Assembly: GCA_963930655.1 (NCBI GenBank)
Contig: OZ005615.1
Location: 14,526,001-14,590,000 of the forward strand
DNA length: 64,000 nucleotides
From: Myrica gale
Lineage: Eukaryota; Streptophyta; Magnoliopsida; Fagales; Myricaceae
Reading direction: 5' to 3'
Part shown: one piece after another, positions 43,709 to 63,720 of the stretch
Numbering within the stretch: position 1 is the first letter of the stretch
How the letters are laid out: every line of letters begins with the position of its first letter
Notes under the pieces: generated by a model
What the model was told of the DNA's origin: nothing
The model's database searches: none
The model's input: the letters and a program-made list of their open reading frames with translations, nothing else
Program-made: the position numbers and the translations under genes

Positions 43709-43714
43709 TTTATA
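43709..43714 (-). promoter_or_regulatory. TATA box, phytoglobin copy F
   Basis: GCTATAAATCC on the minus strand, 120 bases upstream of ATG. Confidence 0.65.
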
Positions 43715-45494
43715 GCTACTGTACCGATCCTTGAGAAAAATGAGAGTCAAATCTTCGTGGCTTGAAGAGCCATATTCTTTGGGGTATACATTCGGATGAA
43801 AACGCGTGCCTTAAAACCAGCGGCTGCTTGTGGCGAGGAGAACATGGTTTTTGCTTCATCTTGAGCTGATTTGCTGATAGGCTTGACAGTAAGGTTTTGC
43901 CCTCGTACGTATGCTAATGGGCTTCCAAAAACCGAATAATAAACTATATAGTACATAATAATCCAACAAATGTCCATAACCAAGTGTTCTGCAATATTCT
44001 ATGCACATACTAATCTAAATTAATCTTTATTCTTATTCAGCTAGTTTTCTAAGTAATTTTAACCCTTCATATACTCGTAATAGTGCCTATCATACATATT
44101 CGTTAATTAATTTTGTTTTCTAATTTTACATTAGCTAGCGCAAGTCCCCTCTTACATATTACAAAAGGGAAATGGGGTTTGACATTAACCTAACACCCAC
44201 TTATTAAATATGTTTAAGCCTCACCATAATGTTTTTTTTGAATATTTTTTAAACACTTTTTTTGTAAGCAAAAAATAGTCCGAGTACAGGTCGAATATGT
44301 AAAACTACTTTCGTAAACGGTAACAGAATTATGGTTTACGTACTAACCCTTCGAGCTTCGTAGAGCCAGGCATCATTTATACGCTTCGTCCTATGATTTG
44401 GTGCCGACGAATTCAACGGATTTGTTGACATTTGAGTATTCGGTGACATTACGAGTAAAACGTTATCCTATGTCCACCCCTTCTTGCTTTTACTTTTATA
44501 TATTTTTTGTGTTCCCCCTATGCCTTCCAAGAAGGAATTAGTTTCGGATTTCGGATTAAAGTTTATTAAAAAAAAACTTTAGGAAAAAGGAAATAAGGGA
44601 AAAAAACATCAATTTCTTTTTGCCTTTTGTTGTGATAAAGTATTTTTTCCCGGTTAGTAAATTCAGTCAGAAAATCCTTTTTCGTCGTTGGAAAAAAAAA
44701 CCTTCCAAACAAAGTATATGAAATTAACCTCAAGGGTTAGCCTACAGATTAAAGCTATGGCTTTGGTATTTTTTTTTCTAGAACTTTTGACCATGTAAGT
44801 ACTCGGGTAATGTAATACGAGAGAACTATACATGCTCTAGATTGTTTTTTTGCAACAACCCCTGTGCCAGTGGTTGATGTTGTAAGGTGGTTTTTTAAAA
44901 TTTGTAGGAGATTTGAGGTCATTGCTTATGTTGTTGGAGATTTGAAGTCTGGGCTTATGTTGCTTCTTTTGGTTTTTGACAAGTTGTCAAAATTGAAATT
45001 TGTGAGTTGTGAATTGTTGATTAGTTGATGTGATTTTCGATATTACTGTATGTGTATTTCAATAATTTTTAATGTTTTTAGTCTTTCCTTTTTGATATTT
45101 TAACTCTAAGAAATTTTTTGCATTATGTAGGACTTTTTTTTCTCATTTCTCCTTCGGAGTTGTGCCCACAACTGGAGTCCTGGTTCCGCAAATGACGACC
45201 GTTCTTTGGTGTCATGAGGGATGTAAACATAATCCACTAAGGACTAGGCACGTTCTACTTTACCAAAAAGCAAAAGAAACAAAATATTCCATAAATCTGC
45301 GATTCGCAGCTCATAACGTTACAAACCCAAAATACAAATGCACACAAGCAAAAGGAACATTACAGATGTAAATTTACGGACTATCCGTACATAAAACCTT
45401 AAATACACGTGAAGGCCGGAAGGCACATGGATTATTCAAAATTAGTTCAATTTGAAAGAGCAGATTATAATAGCTTTAATTATATTCAACTAGT

Positions 45495-46801
<1,307 letters not shown>

Positions 46802-46875
46802 CTACAGACTTCTCTTTTGTCAACAAATTGCGGAGATATCTAAAATGATGCTGTGGGATTTTGACAAATTTCGGA

Positions 46876-46881
46876 TTTATA
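46876..46881 (-). promoter_or_regulatory. TATA box, phytoglobin copy G
   Basis: GCTATAAATCC on the minus strand, 120 bases upstream of ATG. Confidence 0.65.
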
Positions 46882-48661
46882 GCTACTGTACCGATCCTTG
46901 AGAAAAATGAGAGTCAAATCTTCGTGGCTTGAAGAGCCATATTCTTTGGGGTATACATTCGGATGAAAACGCGTGCCTTAAAACCAGCGGCTGCTTGTGG
47001 CGAGGAGAACATGGTTTTTGCTTCATCTTGAGCTGATTTGCTGATAGGCTTGACAGTAAGGTTTTGCCCTCGTACGTATGCTAATGGGCGTCCAAAAACC
47101 GAATAATAAACTATATAGTACATAATAATCCAACAAATGTCCATAACCAAGTGTTCTGCAATATTCTATGCACATACTAATCTAAATTAATCTTTATTCT
47201 TATTCAGCTAGTTTTCTAAGTAATTTTAACCCTTCATATACTCGTAATAGTGCCTATCATACATATTCGTTAATTAATTTTGTTTTCTAATTTTACATTA
47301 GCTAGCGCAAGTCCCCTCTTACATATTACAAAAGGGAAATGGGGTTTGACATTAACCTAACACCCACTTATAAAATATGTTTAAGCCTCACCATAATGTT
47401 TTTTTTGAATATTTTTTAAACACTTTTTTTGTAAGCAAAAAATAGTCCGAGTACAGGTCGAATCTGTAAAACTACTTTCGTAAACGGTAACAGAATTATG
47501 GTTTACGTAATAACCCTTCGAGCTTCGTAGAGCCAGACATCATTTATACGCTTCGTCCTATGATTTGGTGCCGACGAATTCAACGGATTTGTTGACATTT
47601 GAGTATTCGGTGACATTACGAGTAAAACGTTATCCTATGTCCACCCCTTCTTTCTTTTACTTTTATATATTTTTTGTGTTCCCCCTATGCCTTCCAAGAA
47701 GGAATTAGTTTCGGATTTCAGATTAAACTTTATTAAAAAAAAACTTTAGGAAAAAGGAAATAAGGGAAAAAAACATCAATTTCTTTTTGCCTTTTGTTGT
47801 GATAAAGTATTTTTTCCCGGTTAGTAAATTCAGTCAGAAAATCCTTTTTCGTCGTTGGAAAAAAAAACCTTCCAAACAAAGTATATGAAATTAACCTCAA
47901 GGGTTAGCCTACAGATTAAAGCTATGGCTTTGGTATTTTTTTTTCTAGAACTTTTGACCATGTAAGTACTCGGGTAATGTAATACGAGAGAACTATACAT
48001 GCTCTAGATTGTTTTTTTGCAACAACCCCTGTGCCAGTGGTTGATGTTGTAAGGTGGTTTTTTAAAATTTGTAGGAGATTTGAGGTCATTGCTTATGTTG
48101 TTGGAGATTTGAAGTCTGGGCTTATGTTGCTTCTTTTGGTTTTTGACAAGTTGTCAAAATTGAAATTTGTGAGTTGTGAATTGTTGATTAGTTGATGTGA
48201 TTTTCGATATTACTGTATGTGTATTTCAATAATTTTTAATGTTTTTAGTCTTTCCTTTTTGATATTTTAACTCTAAGAAATTTTTTGCATTATGTAGGAC
48301 TTTTTTTTCTCATTTCTCCTTCGGAGTTGTGCCCACAACTGGAGTCCTGGTTCCGCAAATGACGATCGTTCTTTGGTGTCATGAGGGATGTAAACATAAT
48401 CCACTAAGGACTAGGCACGTTCTACTTTACCAAAAAGCAAAAGAAACAAAATATTCCATAAATCTGCGATTCGCAGCTCATAACGTTACAAACCCAAAAT
48501 ACAAATGCACACAAGCAAAAGGAACATTACAGATGTAAATTTACGGACTATCCGTACATAAAACCTTAAATACACGTGAAGGCCGGAAGGCACATGGATT
48601 ATTCAAAATTAGTTCAATTTGAAAGAGCAGATTATAATAGCTTTAATTATATTCAACTAGT

Positions 48662-49968
<1,307 letters not shown>

Positions 49969-50042
49969 CTACAGACTTCTCTTTTGTCAACAAATTGCGG
50001 AGATATCTAAAATGATGCTGTGGGATTTTGACAAATTTCGGA

Positions 50043-50048
50043 TTTATA
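50043..50048 (-). promoter_or_regulatory. TATA box, phytoglobin copy H
   Basis: GCTATAAATCC on the minus strand, 120 bases upstream of ATG. Confidence 0.65.
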
Positions 50049-51831
50049 GCTACTGTACCGATCCTTGAGAAAAATGAGAGTCAAATCTTCGTGGCTTGAA
50101 GAGCCATATTCTTTGGGGTATACATTCGGATGAAAACGCGTGCCTTAAAACCAGCGGCTGCTTGTGGCGAGGAGAACATGGTTTTTGCTTCATCTTGAGC
50201 TGATTTGCTGATAGGCTTGACAGTAAGGTTTTGCCCTCGTACGTATGCTAATGGGCGTCCAAAAACCGAATAATAAACTATATAGTACATAATAATCCAA
50301 CAAATGTCCATAACCAAGTGTTCTGCAATATTCTATGCACATACTAATCTAAATTAATCTTTATTCTTATTCAGCTAGTTTTCTAAGTAATTTTAACCCT
50401 TCATATACTCGTAATAGTGCCTATCATACATATTCGTTAATTAATTTTGTTTTCTAATTTTACATTAGCTAGCGCAAGTCCCCTCTTACATATTACAAAA
50501 GGGAAATGGGGTTTGACATTAACCTAACACCCACTTATAAAATATGTTTAAGCCTCACCATAATGTTTTTTTTGAATATTTTTTAAACACTTTTTTTGTA
50601 AGCAAAAAATAGTCCGAGTACAGGTCGAATCTGTAAAACTACTTTCGTAAACGGTAACAGAATTATGGTTTACGTAATAACCCTTCGAGCTTCGTAGAGC
50701 CAGACATCATTTATACGCTTCGTCCTATGATTTGGTGCCGACGAATTCAACGGATTTGTTGACATTTGAGTATTCGGTGACATTACGAGTAAAACGTTAT
50801 CCTATGTCCACCCCTTCTTTCTTTTACTTTTATATATTTTTTGTGTTCCCCCTATGCCTTCCAAGAAGGAATTAGTTTCGGATTTCAGATTAAACTTTAT
50901 TAAAAAAAAACTTTAGGAAAAAGGAAATAAGGGAAAAAAACATCAATTTCTTTTTGCCTTTTGTTGTGATAAAGTATTTTTTCCCGGTTAGTAAATTCAG
51001 TCAGAAAATCCTTTTTCGTCGTTGGAAAAAAAAACCTTCCAAACAAAGTATATGAAATTAACCTCAAGGGTTAGCCTACAGATTTAAGCTATGGCTTTGG
51101 TAATTTTTTTTTTTCTAGAACTTCTGACCATGTAAGTACTCGGGTAATGTAATACGAGAGACCTATACAGGCTCCAGATTTTTTTTTGCAACAACCCCCG
51201 AGCTAGTGGTTGATGTTGTAAGGTGGTTTTTTAAAATTTGAAGGAGATTTGAGGTCATTGCTTATGTTGTTGGAGATTTGAAGTCTGGGCTTATGTTGGT
51301 TCTTTTGGTTTTTGACAAGTTGTCAAAATTGAAATTTGTGAGTTGTGAATTGTTGATTAGTTGATGTGATTTTCGATATTACTGTATGTGTATTTCAATA
51401 CTTTTTAATGTTTTTAGTCTTTCATTTTTGATATTTTTTCTCTTAAGAAATTTTTTGCATTATGTAGGACTTTTTTTTGTCATTTCTCCTTCGGAGTTGT
51501 GCCCACAACTGGAGTCCTGGTTCCGCAAATGACGACCGTTCTTTGGTGTCATGAGGGATGTAAACATAATCCACTAAGGACTGGGCACGTTCTCCTTGAC
51601 CAAAAAGCAAAAGAAACAAAATATTCCATAAATCTGCGATTCGCAGCTCATAACGTTACAAACCCAAAATACAAATGCACACAAGCAAAAGTAACATTAC
51701 AGATGTAAATTTACGGACTATCCGTACATAAAACCTTAAATACACGTGAAGGCTGGAAGGCACATGGATTATTCAAAATTAGTTCAATTTGAAAGAGCAG
51801 ATTATAATAGGTTTAATTATATTCAACTAGT

Positions 51832-53134
<1,303 letters not shown>

Positions 53135-53208
53135 CTACAGACTTCTCTTTTGTCAAAAAATTGCGGAGATATCTAAAATGTTGCGGTGGGATTTTGACAA
53201 ATTTTGGA

Positions 53209-53214
53209 TTTATA
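53209..53214 (-). promoter_or_regulatory. TATA box, phytoglobin copy I
   Basis: GCTATAAATCC on the minus strand, 120 bases upstream of ATG. Confidence 0.65.
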
Positions 53215-55004
53215 GCTACTCTACCGATCCTTGAGAAAGATGAGAGTCAAATCTTCGTGGCTTGAAGAGCCATATTCTTTGGGGTATACATTCGGGTGAA
53301 AACGCGTGCCTTAAAACCAGCGGCTGCTCGTGGCGAGGAGAACATGGTTTTTGCTTCATCTTGAGTTGATTTGCTGATAGGCTTGACAGTAAGGTTTGCC
53401 CTCGTACGTATGCTAATGGGCGTCCAAAAACCGAATAATAAACTATATAGTACATAATAATCCAACAAATGTCCATATCCAAGTGTTCTGCAATATTCTA
53501 TGCACATACTAATCTAAATTAATCTTTATTCTTATTCAGCTAGTTGTCTAAGTAATTTTAACCCTTCATATACTCGTAATAGTGCCTATCATACATATTC
53601 GTTAATTAATTTTGTTTTCTAATTTTACATTAGCTAGCGCAAGTCCCCTCTTACATATTACAAAAGGGAAATGGGGTTTGACATTTACCTAACACCCAGT
53701 TATTAAATATGTTTAAGCCTCACCATAATGTTCTTTTTTTGAATCTTTTTTAAACACTTTTTTTTTGTAAGCAAAAAATAGTCCGAGTACAGGTCGAATC
53801 TGTAAAACTACTTTCGTAAACGGTAACAGAATTATGGTTTACGTACTAACCCTTCGAGCTTCGTAGAGCCAGACATCATTTATACGCTTCGTCCTATGAT
53901 TTGGTGCCGACGAATTCAACGGATTTGTTGACATTTGAGTATTCGGTGACATTACGAGTAAAACGTTTTCCTATGTCCACCCCTTCTTTCTTTTACTTTT
54001 ATATATTTTTTGTGTTCCCCCTATGCCTTCCAAGAAGGAATTAGTTTCGGATTTCGGATTAAAGTTTATTAAGAAAAAAATTTAGGAAAAAGGAAACAAG
54101 GGAAAAAAAGATCAATTTCTTTTTGCCTTTTGTTGTGATAAAGTATTTTTTCCCGGTTAGTAAATTCAGTCAGAAAATCCTTTTTCATCGTTGGAAAAAA
54201 AACCTTCCAAACAAAGTATATGAAATTAACCTCAAGGGTTAGCCTACAGATTAAAGCTATGACTTTGGTAATTTTTTTTTTCTAGAACTTCTGACCATAT
54301 AATTACTCGGGTAATGTAATACGAGAGAACTATACATGCTCTAGATTTTTTTTGCAACAACCCCCGAGCCAGTGGTTGATGTTGTAAGGTGGTTTTTTAA
54401 AATTTGTAGGAGATTTGAGGTCATTGCTTACGTTGTTGGAGATTTGAAGTCTGGGCTTATGTTGGTTCTTTTGGTTTTTTACAAGTTGTCAAAATTGAAA
54501 TTTGTGAGTTGTGAGTTGTGAATTGTTGATTAGTTGATGTGATTTTCGATATTACTGTATGTGTATTTCAATAATTTTTAATGTTTTTAGTGTTTTATTT
54601 TTGATTTTTAACTCTAAGAAATTTTTTGCATTATGTAGGACTTTTTTTTTCTCAATTCTCCTTCGGAGTTGCGCCCACAACTGGAGTCCTGGTTCCGCAA
54701 ATGACGACCGTTCTTTGGTGTCATGAGGGATGTAAACATAATCCACTAAGGACTAAGCACGTTCTCCTTGACCAAAAAGCAAAAGAAACAAAATATTCCA
54801 TTAATCTGCGATTCGCAGCTCATAAAGTTACAAACCCAAAATACAAATGCACACAAGCAAAAGGAACATTACAGATGTAAATTTACGGACTATCCGTACA
54901 TAAAACCTTAAATACACGTGCTGGCTGGAAGGCACATGGATTATTCAAAACTTAGTTCAATTTGAAGTAGTAGATTATAATAGCTTTAATTATATTCAAC
55001 TAGT

Positions 55005-56312
<1,308 letters not shown>

Positions 56313-56383
56313 CTACAGACTTCTCTTTTGTCAACAAATTGCGGAGATATCTAAAATGCAGTGGGATTTTGACAAATTTCGGA

Positions 56384-56389
56384 TTTATA
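56384..56389 (-). promoter_or_regulatory. TATA box, phytoglobin copy J
   Basis: GCTATAAATCC on the minus strand, 117 bases upstream of ATG. Confidence 0.65.
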
Positions 56390-58173
56390 GCTACTATACC
56401 GATCCTTGAGAAAGATGAGAGTCAAATCTTCGTGGTTTGAAGAGCCATATTCTTTGGGGTATACATTCGGGTGAAAACGCGTGCCTTAAAACCAGCGACT
56501 GCTTGTGGCGAGGAGAACATGGTTTTTGCTTCATCTTGAGTTGATTTGCTGATAGGCTTGACAGTAAGGTTTTGCCCTCGTACGTATGCTAATGGCCATC
56601 CAAAAACCGAATAATAAACTAATAGTACATAATAATCCAACAAATGTCCATAACCAAGTGTTCTGCAATATTTTATGCACATACTAATCTAAATTAATCT
56701 TTATTCTTATTCAGCTAGTTGTCTAAGTAATTTTAACTCTTCATATACTCGTAATAGTGCCTATCATACATATTCGTTAATTAATTTTGTTTTCTAATTT
56801 TACATTAGCAAGCGCAAGTCCCCTCTTACATATTACAAAAGGGAAATGGGGTTTGACATTTACCTAACACCCACTTATTAAATATGTTTAAGCCTCACCA
56901 TAATGTTCTTTTTTTGAATCTTTTTTAAACACTTTTTTTTGTAAGCAAAAAATAGTCCGAGTACAGGTCGAATCTGTAAAACTACTTTCGTAAACGGAAA
57001 CAGAATTATGGTTTATGTACTAACCCTTCGAGCTTCGTAGAGCCAGACATCATTTATACGCTTCGTCCAATGATTTGGTGCCGACGAATTCAACGGATTT
57101 GTTGACATTTGAGTATTCGGTGACATTACGAGTAAAACGTTATTCTAGGTCCACCCCTTCTTTCTTTTACTTTTATATATTTTTTCTGTTCCTCCTATGC
57201 CTTCCAAGAAGGAATTAGTTTCGGATTTCGGATTAAAGTTTATTAAAAAAAAACTTTAGGAAAAAGGAAATAAGGGAAAAAAGATCAATTTCTTTTTGCC
57301 TTTTGTTGTGATAAAGTATTTTTTCCCGGTAAGTAAATTCAGTCAGAAAATCCTTTTTCGTCGTTGGAAAAAAAAAACCTTCCAAACAAAGTATATGAAA
57401 TTAACCTCAAGGGTTAGCCTACAGATTTAGGCTATGGCTTTGGTAATTTTTTTTTTCTAGAACTTCTGACCATGTAATTACTCGGGTAATGTAATACGAG
57501 AGAACTATACAGACTCCAGATTTTTTTTTTGCAACAACCCCCGAGCCAGTGGTTGATGTTGTAAGGTGGTTTTTTAAAATTTGTAGGAGATTTGAGGTCA
57601 TTGCTTACGTTGTTGGAGATTTGAAGTCTGGGCTTATGTTGGTTCTTTTGGTTTTTGACAAGTTGTCAAAATTGAAATTTGTGAGTTGTGAATTGTTGAT
57701 TAGTTGATGTGATTTTCGATATTACTGTATGTGTATTTCAATAATTTTTAATGTTTTTAGTCTTTCATTTTTGATATATTAACTCTAAGAAATTTTTTGC
57801 ATTATGTAGGACTTTTTTTTCTCATTTCTCCTTCGGTGTTGCGCCCACAACTGGAGTCATGGTTCCGCAAATGACGACCGTTCTTTGGTGCCATGAGGGA
57901 TGTAAACATAATCCACTAAGGACTAGCACGTTCTCCTTGACCAAAAAGCAAAAGAAACAAAATATTCCATTAATCTGCGATTCGCAGCTCATAACTTTAC
58001 AAACCCAAAATACAAATGCACACAAGCAAAAGGAACATTACAGATGTAAATTTACGGACTATCCGTACATAAAACCTTAAATACACGTGCTGGCTGGAAG
58101 GCACATGGATTATTCAAAACTTAGTTCAATTTGAAGTAGTAGATTATAATAGCTTTAATTATATTCAACTAGT

Positions 58174-59480
<1,307 letters not shown>

Positions 59481-59554
59481 CTACAGACTTCTCTTTTGTC
59501 AAGAAATTACGGAGATATCTTAAATGTTGCGGTGAGATTTTGGCAAATTTCGGA

Positions 59555-59560
59555 TATATA
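59555..59560 (-). promoter_or_regulatory. TATA box, phytoglobin copy K
   Basis: The minus strand reads GCTATATATCC about 120 bases upstream of ATG; the same variant occurs upstream of copy A (6015-6020). Confidence 0.6.
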
Positions 59561-60062
59561 GCTACTATACCGATCCTTGAGAAAGATGAGGGTCAAATCT
59601 TCGTGGCTTGAAGAGCCATATTCTTTGGGGTCTACATTCGGGTGATAACGCATGCCTTAAAACCAGCGGTTGCTTGTGGCGAGGAGAACATGGTTTTTGC
59701 TTCATCTTGAGTTGAGTTGCTGATAGGCTTGACAGTAAGGTTTTGCCCTCGTACGTATGCTAATGGGAATCCAAAAACCGAATAATAAACTATATAGTAC
59801 ATAATTATCCAACAAATGTCCATAACCAAGTGTTCTCCATATTCTTTGCATATACTAATCTAAATTAATCTTTATTCTTATTCAGCTAGTTGTCTAAGTA
59901 ATTTTAACTCCTCATAGACTCGTAATAGTTCCTATCATACATATTCGTTAATTAATTTTGTTTTCTAATTTTACGTTAGCTAGTGCAAGTCCTCTCTTAC
60001 ATATTACAAAAGGGAAATGGGGTTTGACATTTACCTAACACCCACTTATTAAATATGTTTAA

Positions 60063-62436
60063 GTGTTGGTAAGCACAAGTCGATTCGAAAAGTTCTCTCT
60101 ATTTTAACCTATTTCTATAATTGGCCACAAATTTTGAACTAATTAATTCATACCACGCCAATGCGAAAATTTAAATGTACTGATGAAATTCAACCTCCAA
60201 GAATAAACAATATGAGCCAGCCAAAAAATCATCAAATATGTATATATATATATATATATATATCAAAGTCCTTGACCTTTAAATTCTCTAAAAATCGTGT
60301 GGTTCTGTCGGAAAGTTGGAGTTATCACTTTAACCAAAAGATCATTGAATTAATGTTTTATCATAGAGTCACTTACCTCGCAAATGCCTTCTATATCTCA
60401 CTTTGTAACCATTGGGTTAAATCTTTTCAGGATTTATGAATAAAAATTCAAAACTAACCAAAACATTACAGAATAATTCCAGAAACATCGAGTAGGTAAA
60501 TACCTTTTGTCGATACTCACTATACAATTAAATCAAAAGTGATGTCCATCCGTACACCGGATAAGAGCATTTAACTAATCTCTTAATCTAAAAAGCCACT
60601 GTATAACCTTTGGATGTGTGGATTTCCAGAAGGAGCCCACCCAGTGACCCGGTACCGTCACTCTTCCTTTAGGAATCACCTCGCAGGCTTGTGGGTTCCT
60701 CACACTTGTTTTTCCTCTTATAAAGTGAATGCAATCAATGCATGACTACAATTCATGTACAATGTACACATCCAAAAATATCTCATGATATGATTGAAAA
60801 AACATAAACTAATAAAGTTCTTGAAACTTTAAGACATGAATGATAGAGATACAATTATCTGACATTAGTTTCGCATTTGAATTTAAGAAATACTCATTGA
60901 TGAATTAAACATGCATTTTATAACTGAATATTAATTTTGCCCTAAACCTCCAATTACGGGCCTATGGGGCCTTCTCAGACCCTACTGGGCCTGTCCTTAA
61001 TGTTTCAAAGCGTTCTTAGCTTATTTTGGATTAACGGGCCAAAAGTCCATTTAGGCTGTTAAACGGGCATTGTGATTTGAGCCCCTAATGTTACACCGTT
61101 TGGATTCAAATTTGGGGTTTCCCATCTATATTTCATGATCTACACAGCCATAAAGTTATTTTCTCCGATTGAACCTTTTTACACTCACGTTCTGGGTGAA
61201 ATGCCGAAATTGCCCTTAGAGACTTCCAGAGGCATTTTCGACCTTTCCCGACATCCGATTGCCCTGAAATTTTTACTGAGACCTACTGTGATCATATAAT
61301 ACATGACCACAAATGTCCAAGCCAAAAATATAAGGATTTCATTGGGACGTTTTGGAAGGCAATGGTTTTCATCCTAAAACTCTAGTTCTTCCATATGTGA
61401 CGTTTTCATGCCAAAAACCTTAGATCTAATTAACTTAAATTATCATAAATGAAATAAAATGATCAAACCAATTATTTATGTACAGATCAACAACAAAATC
61501 ACATGCAACTTCAAAACCTTCTTCAAAAAAATTCAAACATATATGCATGGCCATATTGCTTTAACATCTCATCTCAAGCCCTCTTGGCTTCATTTTCTAT
61601 GGCTTTGATCAGCTATTTCATCCACAAAATCATTTCCATGTCATTCGGCTAACATCAAGAACATTTCATCACAATATTCCACAAACCAATGCATGTAGAA
61701 CTCATCACAAAAGAAAGTAAACTTGCATCAGCAGGGACCAAGGCCAACCCGTGGTCTATTGGTATTCAAAAACCTTCTCTTTAGCCACTGATATGGCTTG
61801 TAACATAGCCTAAATATTTTTGAATGAACTAAGTTCACACAACACCTTTTTTCTTGCAAAAACTTCAAGAAAAATCAAAGATTCTCCTCATGCAAAGATT
61901 TCTAGTGCAATACTTCATGTTAGCACTTAGATTTTTACATAAACTACTCATATTCAACAAATATAACGTATTTATCATCAAATCAGTAAGCAAAACACAC
62001 AAAGTCTCATTTTCTTTTCCCAACACAAGATGCTCTAAGACTACCCTTACCTCGGTAATTTTTGGATGGCTCAAGGTAGGCTTGAAAATCTCCCTTTTCT
62101 TTTCTCCTTCTTCTTTTTTCCTCCTCCAACAGCACACTCTCATATCACTGGAGTTCTACACTACACGACTTGGTTAGTTTTTCTTTAAACCAACCAAGTC
62201 GTGATTGAGTCCAAGGGAGCTGCAAGAAGCAAGCCCCTTGGCTAGTCAGTTTGGGCGGTAAGAGTCAAGAGAATCCACATAGCTCACTCCCCCTTTTTTT
62301 AGGTAATCATGAGCTGCAAGGGTGAAACACAATCTCACACAATGCAAGCTGATTGGTCTAGAATTTCACTACACTGTGCATGCTAAAAGGACAAGAAAAT
62401 GAGACAAGAGAATAGGACAAGGGAATGAGACAAAAT
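60063..62436. other. Repeat-like flank, possibly a reverse-oriented LTR
   Basis: Homology to the phytoglobin unit stops at 60062. The following 2.4 kb has no credible gene. Read on the minus strand it resembles the plan of the Gypsy LTRs: a purine-rich GAAGAAGGAG-like tract (62085-62130), GGGCC/AGGCCC words (60955-61060) and a GGTACCGGGTC block near 60650. I could not find LTR ends or a target duplication, so this is a suggestion only. An inverted pair, AACCAACCAAGTCGTG with CACGACTTGGTTAG, lies at 62162-62204. Confidence 0.35.
60238..60263. repeat. (TA)n microsatellite
   Basis: An uninterrupted run of TA dinucleotides, about 13 units. Confidence 0.9.
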
Positions 62437-62459
62437 TCATGGGTTTGGGAGAGTTTGCC

Positions 62460-62700
62460 GAGTGACCAGGCCTGTCCCTTGACATCCTTGGGCATACAAG
62501 CATGTTTGAGGGGGGTTAGCAGGGTAAACAGAGCTTTCTAGACCTGTCAGCGGCATACAGGCACGGGCCTGAGGTAAGTCGGGCATACAGGCTTCCGAAC
62601 CTGTACCCTGGTTACCCGGGGATACAACACTCGGTCTTCCCGGGCGCGCAGTACTCGGCCCTCCCGAGAGTGCAATACTCGGCTCTCCCGGGCGTCTGGT
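62460..62700. repeat. GC-rich minisatellite
   Basis: At 62625-62697 three units of about 24-26 bp follow the pattern ATACTCGGCYCTCCCGGG. Upstream (62489-62600) a looser repeat of GGCATACAGGC words is spaced about 45-60 bp. The minus strand is open over 62437-62703 only because of this repetition; the proline- and glycine-rich translation does not resemble a known protein. Confidence 0.7.
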
Positions 62701-62703
62701 CAA

Positions 62704-63357
62704 CCCAATTTTAAATTAAAAAGAGCTGAAATAAACATTATCCGACTTACTCGATTTATTCAACTTAATCTAAAAATTTAAAGGAACAAAACTCAAGTCA
62801 AGTAAGAAATTTTAAGCACTTGAATTTAAATGAAATCATGCACGGATTTAAGAATTAAGGAAAGAAAGCACATACACAACTTAAATTAAAAAGGTAGATC
62901 AAAATACTAAAGTAACAAATTTAGAAACCGAAGCAACTAAACAAATACCAAAGAGTATAATTACTTAAAATATTATAGGAAGTAAAATTGAGTCAATTTA
63001 ATCATATGATAAATACTAAAAAAAGGCACAATTTAAGCAAATAAAGTAAATATGAAAAAGAAAGTCTTAACACGACAGTCTCAAAAGTAGCTCAAAAGGT
63101 TAGGAGTATTACAAGGTGACACGGGACAGTCCCATGAAGAGAGAAAGGATGCACAACCCAACTCTGGGGATGAACAGAGCAGACACCGGGAATACCTCAG
63201 GAAACAATTTGACGAGTAAATGCATTTCAACTGCATTGGCATGCATTCCTTATATTATTTTCATGTCTTGTATGTTGAAATTATTATTGTACTGATACTT
63301 TACATTCCAAGGCATGTACTGTGATGTATGAGCATGTTTCCCCCTCTCCGACCTTAT
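62704..63357. other. AT-rich stretch then LTR-like sequence
   Basis: 62704-63100 is A-rich with repeated AAATTTAAAG / CTTAATTTAAATG words and no gene. From about 63103 the sequence resembles the Gypsy LTR 3' part in plan: a GGGACAGTCCC palindrome, CACAACCCAACTCTGGGG (compare CACAACCCTGATGCCAGGGG in the Gypsy LTR), ATGCATTTGCATG-like words, and then the stem-loop at 63358. Confidence 0.45.
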
Positions 63358-63374
63358 TGAGTCAGTAGGACTCA
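63358..63374 (+). promoter_or_regulatory. Gypsy-LTR-type stem-loop TGAGTC/GACTCA
   Basis: TGAGTC and GACTCA are separated by AGTAG after CGACCTTAT. It is the same stem as in the three Gypsy LTRs, with a loop one base longer. It suggests that 63.1 kb onward is part of another, diverged LTR. Confidence 0.55.
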
Positions 63375-63417
63375 GCCTGTTTTATTTTTTTGCACCATTA
63401 TTTGTGACACCTCGGAT

Positions 63418-63720
63418 TTGAAGATAAAGCTTTTCGAGAACAAGCTGACTCTAGATCTCGACCCGTATGTCCTTGTCCTGAAGGTCCGAACTTGGGTTAC
63501 AGACGCTTATGAGGTACTGGTGGAGCATGAGCCCCACTGGTTCCTCAAGGAACCACCCTTGCCCTCACTCCCCTGTTTAGAGGATTTCGGCCTGATCGAT
63601 GTGCCACAAGAGTTCCTTAGACTCAGATGCACTCCTCCGGCCCCGCCAGCGGAGAGTAGCCGCGTTCCACCCGAGGATGGTATCATAGACCTCACCTCCG
63701 ATACTGATGAGGAGGTTTAG
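63418..63720 (+). CDS. Hypothetical 100-residue protein ending in a SUMO-interaction-like motif
   Basis: A GC-richer open frame runs ATG 63418 to TAG 63720. It contains VRTWVTDAYEVLVEHEP, a proline-rich middle (PPLPSLPCLEDFG and CTPPAPPAESS), and an acidic end G-I-I-D-L-T-S-D-T-D-E-E-V. Hydrophobic residues followed by acidic ones (I-I-D-L plus S-D-x-D-E-E) are the form of a SUMO-interacting motif. I do not recognise the family. Base composition stands out from the AT-rich surroundings, which favours real coding history. It follows a Gypsy-type stem-loop by about 40 bases, so it may be a retroelement-carried ORF rather than a host gene. It could also be the last exon of a longer gene. Confidence 0.4.
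   Translation: MKIKLFENKLTLDLDPYVLVLKVRTWVTDAYEVLVEHEPHWFLKEPPLPSLPCLEDFGLIDVPQEFLRLRCTPPAPPAESSRVPPEDGIIDLTSDTDEEV

Noticed and set aside
62437-62703. An 88-codon minus-strand proline-rich frame
   Set aside because: It is produced by a GC-rich minisatellite; the repeated peptide follows the DNA repeat.
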